Below, piece by piece: positions 50,619 to 62,834 of a stretch of DNA of 64,000 nucleotides (position 1 is the stretch's first letter; each line of letters starts with the position of its first letter). Under the pieces are notes generated by a model, which did not search any database, had not been told where the DNA came from, and saw nothing but the letters and a program-made list of their open reading frames with translations. Origin of the DNA: Promerops cafer (lineage: Eukaryota > Chordata > Aves > Passeriformes > Nectariniidae); the NCBI GenBank assembly GCA_013398275.1, contig VZSE01013366.1, positions 62,001-126,000 on the forward strand, given 5' to 3'. A program made the translations under genes and the position numbers.

Positions 50619-50955
50619 TGTGAGAAATGACCACTCACTTTAAAATTTCAGAGATTTATTAAACCTCAACAAACACAACAAAGGACTGAATAAGGAAAAA
50701 GGGGCAGTGCTGGGAGCGTGGCTGACTGCCAGAGGCTCATCCACAAACTGGCTGCTGTGCCTTTATACCCTTCCCAAAGGCAAAGAAGGGCTGACTGACA
50801 GACTTTGGGAGGGCCAGGGTTGGCTGATGCAAAAAGCATGATTATCTCTCCAAATAGAGAAATGTCTGTGCTGTGTTGGCCTTTTCCCAGTATGTTGGGG
50901 AGATTGTCCTCTGGTGTTAAAAGCACTTCTTTTTAGCATTAACTGTCAAGATAAA
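50619..50955 (-). mobile_element. Probable ERV solo LTR (right edge uncertain)
   Basis: On the minus strand the order fits an LTR: GGGTATAAAGGC (seen as CCTTTATACCC near 50759-50770), then AATAAATCTC (seen as GAGATTTATT near 50651-50660), then an end in GTCATTTCTCACA at 50619. The left end on the + strand is TGTGAGAAATG. I found no exact target duplication and could not fix the right border, which is placed near 50955 by the change to an A-rich stretch. Confidence 0.55.
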
Positions 50956-53900
50956 TAAAAAAAAAAACCAAACAGAAAAGCCCCACACCACCTTCTTCAC
51001 TTTGGTACAGATTAAGCAGATGGAACTTAATTTACTTCTTGCTTTGCTGCAATATAGACAGGCAGATTAATGATTTGATCTGACACCTCTGACAATTTGC
51101 TTCTTTTTTTGCTGCTTGAATGTCAGTATTTGATTATAGCACTGAAGACCACAATATTACCCTATTTTTCAAGGAGCTCTTTTGAGTTTTTCAAATCTCT
51201 TAAATACCTGTCAAATGTCCCCATCACGAAAAAAGAATGCACTACCATCTTCAGCACAAAATGCATTATGTGGTGTAATATTGGAATTTTTTCCACTGAA
51301 GAAAAGCACAGTTTTTGTGCTTTGCTACATTCTGTTAAGTAATTGACTTCAGGGTCTGCCTCTGTTTTCCCTCACTTCCACTGATATGGGTAATCAGGAG
51401 TCCTTTGTATGTGACAAAGCCATTTTCCTTAGCCACGTGGGAGGCATAAATCCAGCTCAGGTGATGAGCACTGCTTTCCTATGAAAAACTTGCAGTTAAA
51501 GTCATAATAGATGAGAATGTGTGCGCAGGTTTTAAAAAGGCAAGACATCATGTTTATTTTCTCCTTCCTCTGTTTTCTCTGTTACCAGAATATTTTTCCT
51601 TTATTTGCCTGGTTAACCAGCTTTGTACTTTAGTAACTGAGCATTTGGAAAGTACAATTTTTCTTTCTAAAGTTCATTGAACATAACTACAGATAAAATA
51701 GATTTTTTTCAGGTTTTATCTGCAGGTAGAGAAATTTGTGAAAACCCAAACAAGCAATAGTCCATTCACTGTCAATGCAGATGTAGGCCAGACTCTCATC
51801 TCAGTGTCCCACTGTCCATATTGGTTTGCAGAAGCTGTTCAAAAAGAGGAGCTGCGTCTTGCTGTATCATTTATCTTAGTGTAGTTGAGCCAGAGTTACC
51901 AGCAATGGGAGGAATTATGCTGTGGAATTCCCTGATGAAGTAAAATTTGATGTTAAGCATGTTTTTGGGGATCTTCTGATACTAAGGTAAAGTCATGTGT
52001 TGTGTCCACTTCCCCCTTCCCCCCTGCCCCTGCTCCGTTTTTTTCTTTTTATGATCTGATTGCTGCCTGGATAATACCCAAGCAAATTGAACTGTGGATT
52101 GCAGAGGATTTTAGACTGAAAGGACTTCTCAGTTTCAGCTGTGACTCTCTGGATGTTCTTGTACTTTGATAATAAGGAAGTGTCCTTTAAACACACAAAT
52201 GCCTAGGCTGCATGCTGCTCCTGCTAAAGAACATGCAAACTGGAAACCCAAAAACTTAGGAAATTGTTTGTCCTCAAGATACCAGACTCCCACACTGGGG
52301 GCTTAAAAAGAATTTAATTTAAAAACTTAGGCACAGCACGCTGAGCAGATGAAGAGCAATGTGGTATAGGTAAACAAAGAACAGTCAGTAAGGAAGTACT
52401 TTTCTCTGTCTCTGGCTGAGATTTGGCCCCTTACTTCAAAGGAAGTTTTGGGTGATCTGTCAGTGGGAACTTAAGTGTGAAAATCAAGTCAGTTTGAAGG
52501 GGAGTCCTAAGTCAGAACTGTTTTTTCTTACATCTCTATTTGACAAGTGCATCTTGTTTTTGCTAACCTCTGCTGGTAAAAGTGCTCCTTTGTGTGTCTC
52601 TGGAACTACTCATGTTTGCAGCTTGCACTTCTGCTGTGTTCTCTTCATTCTGTTTCATATTAGCCTTTTGCAGCATGTCTGAAATCAAGTTGGGCATGTG
52701 CTGTTTGTAACTTCTCCAGTCAGGAGCTTCTAAGCCTTCCTCCGCATTGCCTTAAATAATTTAAAATGTTATCTTTCTCGCAGGTCTTTAGCCCTGAGCA
52801 ACTGAGCCTTGGTGTGTTGACCCACATATAAATGACCTGTTAGCTGAGCTGGGTGTTTGATAACCTGAAAAAATGACCTGCTGCTCTTGGAGCTTGCACT
52901 GCAGAGCCTACACTCCATAGCCATAGGCTGTAACAATTCACAGCACAAGGAGGCTGGCACAGTACAGAGTGTGCAACACACATACGTGCTTGAGTGAGCA
53001 TTACATCCAGCATTAGCTTTTTGCCCTGAGCAATGCTGTGCTCTGTGTACTCCCTGTCAAGTCCTACATATGTAAATGTTCTCCGTTTGGAATACAGAAA
53101 TAACTTAAGCGTGAAAAAAAGCTGAAAGCTTTTGCTGCTTTCTCACAGAAGCCTAGAACAGCCTTGTCCCACACAACTGCAGTTCTTCAGTCCAGGCTGT
53201 GGGATAGCTAATTATCAGGAACATTACCTGCCAGTGATAAATGACCACTCATTTTCATGGGTTCAATGCTTTTATTTTGTGCTGTCAGTGCAAATGAACC
53301 ACCACGGCCACCACCGTATGTGCAACAGCTTTCACAAAACAAATGTTACAAACATACAACCATATACAACAGATTAAAACATTATTATTATTATCCTTTT
53401 GACAGCCATGAAACCTATGCACTACGAAGTCAGACAGAAGAAATGCCACTATGACAAATATGTGACCACTAGAGGCAAAGCAGCTTTGTTTTGCAAAATC
53501 TGAGAAAGTCAACTTGTTTTAAACATTACTACCCCCCTCTAATGACCCTGTGCCCAGTGTTTACCTGAGTTGTGATGGCAGCCTGATTCAGGGCTTCAGC
53601 AGGAACCAGGTGGTTAGGTGCTCAGTGCAAGCCCTCAGAGATACACTACATGCCTTTAGTCACAGCGTGTTTTTTCACGTACTTTCTGTACTCACATCCA
53701 CGCTGTTCCCTGCACTACTTTTGTCCTATGCTTTCCTAATCAACTAAAGCAACATCTTGTCGTCTATCAGTAGCATAAACTTAAAGAGAAATGTGAAACT
53801 TGAACACAGTTTGACCAACTGATCCAACCCTCTAAGAGAGGGTAACATTTACAAAAGAGTATTAACAAGAGCTGGCAAACAAGAAATGAGAACCCAAGAA

Positions 53901-55914
53901 GGAGCCTCCGGTGCCCAGATTTACATTCCCTGAGGTGCCTCGGGAGGTGCAGGGTTAGGGGAGGCCATGTCACCGACCTGGGGCAGTGCTCCTGAGCTCC
54001 CAGCCTCAGCCACTGGTGGGGAATTCCCATGGGGAGGATTTACTGATGCCAGGTACCAGTGTATGGTAGGCAGGAACCACAGAGTCAAAGCCAGGCAGAG
54101 GCTGCTGGCTGAAGGGGTCAGACACCACTGGGGAATACACCAGCCTACAGGACAGGGGTGGAGGCTCTGTGGTGGCTCAGACCGAAAGCCTGCCTCACCT
54201 CCTGTCCTGCCTCTGATGGTGATCAGGAATAACTAGGAGCTTGAAGACTTTCACCATTATAGGAATTTTTGAGTTCCTGCTGGCCAGTGCTGCAATTCTT
54301 TTGTGGAAGGAGAATCTTTCACTTTTGAGGGAACTGAGTTATTATCTGTATTTATTTTTGAGTCGAAAATGAGTTGAGAATACAAAATTGAGACCAGGAG
54401 GGTTGCTCTTGCCTACAAAATCCATTTCAGCTTTCTCACAAGAGTGCTTCCATTAATCCAACAACCTTGTCTTTGCATATGTGCGTTGCTCTGTATGACA
54501 GTTTAGATATCTTGGACTTGAAATTGTTAAAAGAAGTAAGTTACTGGATATACATAAGACTGAAAACGATGACAGTCTCCTACGCCCCATGAGATAAAAT
54601 TGAAGAATATTTCCCCCCCCCACCAATCCCACGCCTTTCTCAGCAGAATGATCCTTCTCACAAACTAGAGAGGGGAAAGAACTGTCTTGTCTACTTGTTC
54701 TGTAGGTTGGTGTTACTGCTGGTTTACTTCTTTGAGGAGTGGTCTCCAAGTGCTTTCACATCAGTAGCTCTCAGCACCCATTGTTTCATCCTAAACAGTG
54801 AGAAGCAGACCAGTCTATTTATAGTCATTTCACACCCCTCAATTCTGAGAGCATCTGATTTCCTTGATTTCAGTTGGCTTTGTGTCAAGTTGATGTGTTA
54901 CTGTTGAATGTTATACCTGTCAGTGCATCTGATGCATGGCAGATGCTCTATATATATGGATTAATTTTGTGTAAGTTTTAATCTTGTCTAAGCATTATAG
55001 GTGTTATAAATGTGTATCTTTGGGCCAAAGTTGAATCTAAGACTGATAGTCACTAGTGGAGCTGTGCTGGCATGGATAAGTCTACCAAACCTTTGATCTT
55101 GAACTGTTTTAGAAGCCTGTGATTAAACTACATCTCTCAAAATATTATTTTTCATACTACAGGAAGTGTAACAAAAATGATCATCCTTGTGCTTGTTACG
55201 GTAAACCAGAGTGCATTACTAACACAGCTCAGCCAGAATTTAACCACCCAGGGATGTGCATTTTCTCAGTCTCCCGCAGGTTGGCTGGTCTGATCTCTTT
55301 GAAGTGACAATTATTTCTTGGTATCCACTTCTTCAGAATTTTTCATTGCTTTTATTTTTGAAGACCTGGCTGTGGGACAATGTCTTTTGCTTGGGGAATG
55401 TAAGAGCCCTGAGCACCCTCCTCCCCTCAGGGAATGTGGGAAGCCAGTTTGGGAGCTGCAGTTTTGCAAAGTAGTTCCAAACAGCAAACATACTCTGGGG
55501 CCAGATAAGAGGAATTGGGTTTCATTTCAGTTCAGTGCTTTAAGGAAAATGTTTCAAATTATGCTGGGAATGATGACTGTGTCCATAGACAAATACTGTA
55601 TTATGTATCACTCTTTTTGGAGTTCCTTAAATACCTTTTTGCAGACTATTATGCTGAAGTCTACATTCTTGAGTGCTGGGATACAGTGTGAGTGTACTTC
55701 TGCATACAAAAGTTGAATAATTGTGTAAGCTACACTTTTTATAAAGAATTCAGTCAGAATTTCACCTCTCATATCAACTTTTGGTCCTCTTGATGTGGAT
55801 TGCTATGGCTGAACATCATATTGTACTAGTAATGAAGGTGGAATCTGATAAGGACAAAGTTGCATAAAAGGCTTGGTAGTAGAATCTGGAAAAAAGGCTG
55901 CTGGTTTCAGTATG

Positions 55915-55947
<33 letters not shown>

Positions 55948-58731
55948 CTTTTTGGTATGTGTGTTTGTTTGCTTTTTAAATAAAACATTTCAGTCTCTAT
56001 TTGATATTTTTGTCTCCTGCTTTATTTTGTCCCCTCAGTGGTCTGTAATGAAAATGTTTGCCTTTTGTAAGATGTGGTTATGTATTCCTTCCCTCCTCTT
56101 AATGTCTCCTGTCAAAAAAAGAAATGTTTGTCTTATTCATGCCCCCTAATTCCCTGTGAATCCTTAGAACTGAAGTTGCCTTTGGTTGTATCCCAAAGAC
56201 CCTGGAGTGGTAGGGGCTTTACATATTTATCAATAGATAAATCCTCACCAAATTTGCATTATTTTAAATACTAGTTCATCTTGAGGTGGGTCTTTGTATG
56301 GTATTTTGCATATGGTTTTTTATATGACCTCAAAGCAAAATTCCCAGTTTCTTGAATCATCTCATATGCATGATGCCATGCTCTGGGATCTGTTTTGGTT
56401 TACCAGATGCTGAATAGCAAAGCATTTCAGCTCTTCTCTTGCAAGTGATAATTGTGGTAAAACTGGGACTGTATTAAAAATACATTATTTAATTTGGTAT
56501 CTTTAAAAAATATTTTCTGTTTTCAGCTTTTGAATTTTTCAACTCTTCATCTTTCCATTAGGACTTGCTGGGTAATTTTAATGTTTTTTCAAATTCTTCC
56601 ATTTCCTACTTTTTCCTTCAGGGCTAGTAGTAAAATTAAGTTACTGTCACAAGTATAAGGTTGGGTTCTTACCCTAGTTTCGTATCATGTAACTGTAATC
56701 CCTCCTGTTGATAAAAGTAACTTCCTTTAGCCACAGCAAACTGCAGTATAGCTTTGAAGCAGGTCAACTGTGGAAGTGATAGTCCTGTGACAGAACCAGA
56801 TGTATTAAGCAATACATTTCTCCCTGTTTCATAAAGATGGATACCTGTAACTCTCTGTTTGTGCCTTGGGAAGACCTTTACTCATCTGTGGTACGAATGC
56901 TTCTTTGGGAGCACTCTCATGACTAAAGGAAATAATTTGCCATGAATATTTCAGGCTTACTTTTTATTTAATTTTGATACAGGGAGGAAAGAGGAGGCAG
57001 CACAGCACAGCAAGAAGGCTTGAACTGCAGATGGCCTCTGAGAATCTCACTGCAGGATTAGAAGTTCTTTGCAGGAGAGGGAGGACAGCATGGTGGAATG
57101 CTCAGTGTCCCTCCTAGCTAAAACTCTTGAGTTTCAGATACTGCTGTCAATAACTGCTCAGTTTGGGTTCGATTGTAAAGAAGCAGACAATTTGTACAGA
57201 CAACAAATTGTAAAACGGTGCCATGGAATAATTTTTATTCCTAAATAATTTATATTTAGGTGTGCTATTTTTTTCTCTCTTTTTTCTTTCTTTTAAATGC
57301 AGAAAACTGAAGTATGGCCATTTTAAAACTTAAGAAACTCAACATTTGTCTTGCAGCTTCAGGCTTCTCTTGCCTTAGCCACAAGTGTGCTAGTGTTTAG
57401 TGTTCTCCAAATCAATACAAGATACATAGAAATTTTCAGTTTGTTAAATCAAGTGGGTCAGGAGGATTGGTTCTTGTGGTTTCATATAGAAATTTTGCAG
57501 AGCAAGGTAGGTTACACTGAGAGGAGATGAATATTTGACAGCACTAGATTGGAGGGGGGAGGTTATCTGGCCAGCTAGCAGAGGAAGGGGCTGGGTGCTT
57601 GGTCAGGACCAGAAGCCTTTCCTGGGCTCCCATCTGTCTAGGAGGTGGCTGTGGGTTGAAAAAGCACTTTAAAATACGTGCACTGTGAAACTGGGCTTGT
57701 CACCAGGGCTGCCACTGCTGTCCCATTCTCAGTGGCCTAAATGGAAATTCTGAAATGCTGCATCAGAAATTGTTCAACACTGCACGTGTGTGCTTCAGCA
57801 ATGAGGGAAGGGAATCATTCAAACCATGGGCTTATTGAGCCCCAGCACACTTCATCCACCAGAGGTTATTCCTGTGAGCACTGGTTGATGCTGTTTTAGC
57901 ACTTGGTTTGCAAACTTTTTTCTATACTTGCAGCTTCCTCAGACATCTAAATAGGGAATTTATGATTGTTTAAAGTACCCGTGTCTGAGTGTCCTAATTC
58001 AATGTCTGATTTCTGGAGTCAGCAGACATCTTGGTAGTACTCACTGTAGCAGCTCTATAGCAGCTGACAGGCTTTGAAGCTTTCAAAAAATGTCTTTAAT
58101 GTTGAAGATATTTTTAGCAAATGGTTCTGTGATAGCAAAATTAGGTCCCGTTGTGCGGCACTGGTAATTTCAGGGAGTGCAATCCCATTATTAGTGAAGT
58201 TTAGGCTGATAGCCTACCAGATCCCCTTTGGTGGGTGTCTGCCCTCTGAAGATGGGGTAAATGCTAATGACACCAGTTATTCTGTGCCTCACAGGCACAA
58301 TTGCAATTGGATTGAATAATGTAATTATGCAAGTGGATTTCCTGTGGATCATGCAAAGAGATAAATGGTGTACAAGCCACATCGTTATTGATTCATGCAC
58401 CATTTGCCTCTTAGCTCACTCAGAGAAACACAGTTACTGCTGTTACACTTCATTTAAAAGAATTGCAACTTTTCAGCAGTGCAAACAGCTATTGTGCCTG
58501 AATTTATATTCTTCCTAAGCCAAACCTTAATGTACTGGTTTATGTTTTCCTGATTGCAACTAAACCAAACTTAAGGGGGTTATAAAGCTATTTATTTCCC
58601 ATTATTTGTTCTCCCTCTGCTGCCCTACAAAACTACAGAGCATTTTCCAAACTCAAAGCATAGCATATGCATTTCCATCATTTATATTGTTCATTATTTT
58701 AATAATTGTGTAAATGATTGTACTGAATGCA
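50956..58731. other. Gene-poor interval, nothing recognised
   Basis: Nearly 8 kb without a supportable gene. It includes a short ATT repeat at about 53381-53394 and a T32 run at 55916-55947. A cysteine-rich frame at 55119-55307 was considered and not accepted. The segment 53236-53420 shares a short motif with the LTR at 50619 and might be a further LTR remnant. Confidence 0.45.
55916..55947 (+). repeat. T32 homopolymer run
   Basis: The longest homopolymer in the window. It would be the poly(A) of a minus-strand retroposon, but no gene copy or LINE is recognised on its left side. Its length is likely to vary between individuals and is prone to sequencing error. Confidence 0.85.
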
Positions 58732-58737
58732 GTGTTT

Positions 58738-59023
58738 TGTAGGGACACTGTGGTAATTGGGAGTGGGGCTGCCACCGAGCCTCATCCCTAATGAGCCTCA
58801 TCCCTGACTGTGCAGAACAGGTGAAAAACATTGAAGGTAATGAGACATGGAGTGCCAAGGCACACTGACCAATCACAAGAAGGTACAGAGAGCACACAGG
58901 TGTAAAACATGTAAGATAAAGAGTGTAAAAGGTTGTAGTGAAGAATGAGGGGCAGCAGGTGCTTGAAGCCTTCCGAAGTTCTGTGGTGTTTGTCTGTGTA
59001 TTGTGGCTGTCTCAACTGTGACA
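58738..59023 (+). mobile_element. Solo LTR-like insertion, 286 bp, ERVK-type TSD
   Basis: The unit opens TGTAGGGACAC and closes CAACTGTGACA. It is flanked by GTGTTT at 58732-58737 and 59024-59029, a 6-bp duplication. The flanking identity can be read as a 10-bp CAGTGTTTTG if the terminal TG and CA are coincidental. GACCAATCAC (CCAAT box, near 58867) precedes a weak TATA-like GTGTAAAAGG (near 58922), which suggests plus orientation. No AATAAA is seen. A 16-bp block GAGCCTCATCCCTAAT or GAGCCTCATCCCTGAC is tandemly repeated near the left end. Confidence 0.68.
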
Positions 59024-59029
59024 GTGTTT

Positions 59030-62000
59030 TGCTGAATTAAGGCTAAAGGTGGGAGTTAGGCTCTGTGCAGGTATTTGTGGTTTCCAGCATAGCAAGCAGG
59101 TAGAAATTTGTAGACATTTGCATGGAAGTATAAAGTTAAGCAAACATCACAAACTTTGTTGAGCCAGAAGAGTTTGATTAGAAATACTGGCTATCACACC
59201 TTTTAGTGACTTTAAATAGTAGCAAGTATTTAAACTGAGAATGCCTAGATGAAAGCATGTGGTAGTGCAGCTCTGAGGGTATGTGCAAGGAGGAACACTA
59301 ATGGTAGCCCTGGAGAAGTGCCAGCTTGTGTGCTAGGCTGTCAAGTGCTCTCAGCATTTGTCTTGCCCTGGTTTTGCTGCAGCTGACTAAATACACGTTG
59401 TTGCCTTAAACTGAAGGAGGAGGGATGCTAACAAAGATCCTGTTTGTTGCTGTTGGTCAGGTTGAGTAAGTAATGGTCTCTTCTGGGGTAATTCATAGGA
59501 TGTCTGAAGTGCCATAGTATTACTTTATGTATTAAGAATGTCATGAGAATAGGTTTGCTCTCGAAGTCTGTTTTCAAACAGTTTTCACTGACAAAGTAAT
59601 TCAAGGGTTATTTGTGTCCTATATTGTGTGTATTAAGTGTGCATCTGTGATGGCTTATCCTGGAAGAGCTGCTCTCATTGGGGAAGCATATCCATGTCTT
59701 GGAGCAAGGTGACTGAGCAGCAGGAGCTGTGAGTGGTCTTTCTTGCCACTCTTTGCAGTTGCAGGCTTTCCAAAAGGTTCTGCACCGAAGATGGGTTGTT
59801 TAAGCTGCCTTTTCAGTGCTGAGTCCCAACGGCACTCTAGAAATTGAAAAAGCAGCACTTTGGGGCCAGCCACAGGAGCTTTCCTACAGACTGCAGCAAC
59901 ATTAGCAGAGATGAGCCTCAGAGGTATCTTTTGGCATTAATGTCAAACTTAGTCCTTGAGGGAGCATTGGGCTGCAGATCATAATGCATGAGATTTTGAG
60001 AGCAAGTTTTCCTCTCCGAATATGAGTCATACTTGAAAATATGTTTTGTAATCAGGGGGAGAAACAGTTTTGTTCAAAAATGTTGTTCCTCTCAAATAGC
60101 AGCCACCAGGGAGAGTTTGTTTTATGCTACAGTGATTTCTCTGCTGTATTTTGTTCCTTTTCATTTACTCTCTTGAAAGAAATTTTTAAGGTGACTCATC
60201 ATAGTAATAAGGATTATGCAAGCAGGAGCTTTTTCTTCCTTGCAACTTGGCACATTTATCATCTTTAGTGGAGTTTCTCTGACAGAAATGAGGAAAAAGC
60301 TGTACTCCAGGTGAGCAGTGCTGGGCAGCAGTGATGCTGCTGGAGGAGCCAGAACAGGGCTTGGGTCAACCAGGGGTTTTGTCTCCTGAAGCTCTTTGGT
60401 CCTAGTGCCATTGAGAGAAAAGGGTAGTGGATGGCTTTTCATCTTTTTATTCATCTTATTTTAAATAAATATAGGGGGTAAAAGGCTAAAACAAACTCAG
60501 TGCATGGTTTCTGTTTTGGCCAGGAGTCCTTCCCGATAAAATTGCATGTTAAAAGGCAGGATATACAGAGATGCTCTGCATTGGTAGAGGGCAGTGGAAT
60601 TTCACCAGGGACTTTGAAAGAAGTAGATCTCTGGGGTTAGGCTAAGTGTTTGGCTCCATTTTGACACACCTAGATCCCTCATTTTTATTATTTATAGTCA
60701 AGGAAAAAGCCATCTACGAAGCTGTTTTCTCAAAATATTTTCACTTGACAAGATAATATTTTATGAGAAAAAAACTCTGTAAAACTCATGAAAGTTTTAC
60801 CATCTGACAAACCTGTAGCTTCATTTTTTGCTTTGTTTTACCCTTGCTGATATCTTAAAACATTGAACACAGTTACAAGTCTGTGTATCTTTGTAGATTT
60901 GAAAATCAGGTAAGTCCAGACCAAATTTACTGGAGCCGTTTCCCCACTGCCCTCTCAATTGTCCTGTCAAGTCAGTCTCCATCTGCCTTTTTCCTAGACA
61001 GATAAAATGATGTAATTTATAAATCCAAACAGTTGCTGCTTTAGCTAAGGAGTCTCCAAAGGGCTTCACTCTAGAGTATCTTGGAATACAGCTGATACAT
61101 ACAGAGTATTTGTATATATTAACTGTATTTATGTCTATATGAAATACATATATGTATAATATGTATAAATGTACAGTTCTTACTCAGTGAAAGCTAAGTA
61201 AGTATTGTCTGAGCCCTATCTCCACAGAAGGGGTACAGAGATAACTGTGCAGGCTATGGGGAAAACTGATGCAGCAGTAGAAGGTGTAAGAATGGTTTAG
61301 CTTTTTGGGGATGGCTTTAGGAGAGGAATGAAGGCAAGAAGACTGAAAGCTGCTTTTGATTTTGCTTATGGGCCTAACTTCTCTGAAGCAGAGTGAAGTT
61401 TCCTCTAAACACTGCCAAGAAAGAGCTGTTCCATTGATTAGCTGAAAAGGAGAAATTATACTTGCAGTGGTGCCCCTCCCCATTAGCTGTGGAGATGGGT
61501 TAGTGAGCGAGCTGGGAAGGGTAAGGCTCATGGGAAGAAGTTTTCCAGTGCTGAGTACCAGGGCTGAATACTGAGTTTCGTGGTGCCAGCAGAAACCTTG
61601 GATGGTGTCTCTGAGGCACACTGTGTGCTGCCAGCTATGTGAGAGTTTGAGGCATGAGCCAGGCGTGTGACACCCTGGTCCTGGCCCTCTCGTGTTATCA
61701 CTTTTAACAGTGCAGCTTCTGTGGAACTGGAGGCCAGTTCTGTAGCAGTGTTCCTTCCCCTCCTGCCTGTGGGTCCTGCTCTGCTCCCTGTGCCAGCAGC
61801 TGAGATCTGTACTGCTGGGGTGTCTGGTCCCTGTCTGACCCTGTGTGGCCTCTTGTGAATGCTAGTGAAATGGCTGCAGGCACCTCTGCCCAAGTGACTT
61901 TTATTTTATTCTGAGCTCTGAAATACTGTCTGGGCCACATTTATTTCTGTGAGCATGTTATTCTTGTGTAAAGAGTGATGACTACCCCCAAAAGTCCCAC

Positions 62001-62153
62001 TTTCGGTGTGCTAACAGCCCCTCCTGTGAAACTGCAGGTAGTGCCCAGGGGAGCCAAGCAAGTAAGTGCGGGAGTGTTTTATTTTCAAAGCTTGTTTTAC
62101 AGCTCTGGTGCTTGTTAGTAAAGAGCTTTCAATTGTTCTGGAGCATTGAGCCT
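59030..62153. other. Intergenic, no gene seen
   Basis: No gene is recognised. The frames at 61184-61621 and 61528-61893 overlap on the same strand and have no known domain. Confidence 0.45.
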
Positions 62154-62158
62154 CCTGG

Positions 62159-62829
62159 TGTAAGGGATGGTCCGAGGTTCCCTATCTTTGCCTCCCAAAC
62201 CTCGTCAAGAACAGAGACTGAAAAGATCTAGGACTGAGACTGAGACCCCAGTACTCGACGCAGGAGCTTCTGGCCTGGCTAAGGTGGGATGTCTGCCAAG
62301 CGTTGCCTGCCGGTGTGTTCACTGGACCAGTGCATTTCCATGGGAACCCATGGAAGGAACAATGGACAAGTCACAGTGGACTGGCTATGCTTGGAGCTGT
62401 GCTTGGAGCTGTGCTCACTGCTGGACTGGCCTGGCCTGTTCTGTTCCTGCAATGGCAATGGGCTGCACATCAATCTCCCCCACCTTTGGCCAGCTGCCTG
62501 TCGCTCTGAAGAAGGACTATAAAAGTGACTCTCTAAGGTAACCTGCTTTGAGATCTCCCCACGGAAAGAAGACGCGTCTTTGGAGCGGACGGTTGTGAGG
62601 ATGGACTTCGTCTCTTCTGTGGTAGCTATTTCCCACCCTATCTATCATCTTCTGTCCTTTGCTCCTTTCCCTCTCTCTCCTTCTGTCACAATACCATGGT
62701 TTGGGCGCCAAAATAAAAGGTGCATTTTTGTTATTTTAAACTGAAGTTCCCTCTGTTGTGTTGTTTTTTGCACTCTGAGATCAGGTAATGAACCATCATG
62801 ACTCCCGCTCATGTGAGAGGATCGTGACA
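62159..62829 (+). mobile_element. Solo LTR, ERVL type, 671 bp
   Basis: The element runs from TGTAAGGGATGG to GATCGTGACA. It is flanked by an exact 5-bp duplication CCTGG (62154-62158 and 62830-62834), the length typical of ERVL. A TATA box GGACTATAAAAGTG lies near 62513-62526. A poly(A) signal AAAATAAAAGG lies near 62709-62719, inside the last 120 bp. The order U3, TATA, AATAAA, CA is complete. A 14-bp tandem (GCTTGGAGCTGTGC) sits upstream of the TATA box near 62390-62417. No interior sequence follows, so it is a solo LTR. The frames inside it are not genes. Confidence 0.87.
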
Positions 62830-62834
62830 CCTGG

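Noticed and set aside
55119..55307. Cysteine-rich frame (CNKNDHPCACYGKPEC) that recalls small metal-binding proteins such as CISD1, a neighbour of IPMK in mammals
   Set aside because: The spacing and surrounding residues do not match the CDGSH motif, there are no flanking splice sites in phase, and the rest of the frame is featureless.
55803..55988. Minus-strand frame with a lysine run
   Set aside because: The lysines come from the T32 homopolymer and not from a protein.
62167..62541. 124-codon frame on the + strand
   Set aside because: It lies wholly inside the non-coding ERVL-type LTR.
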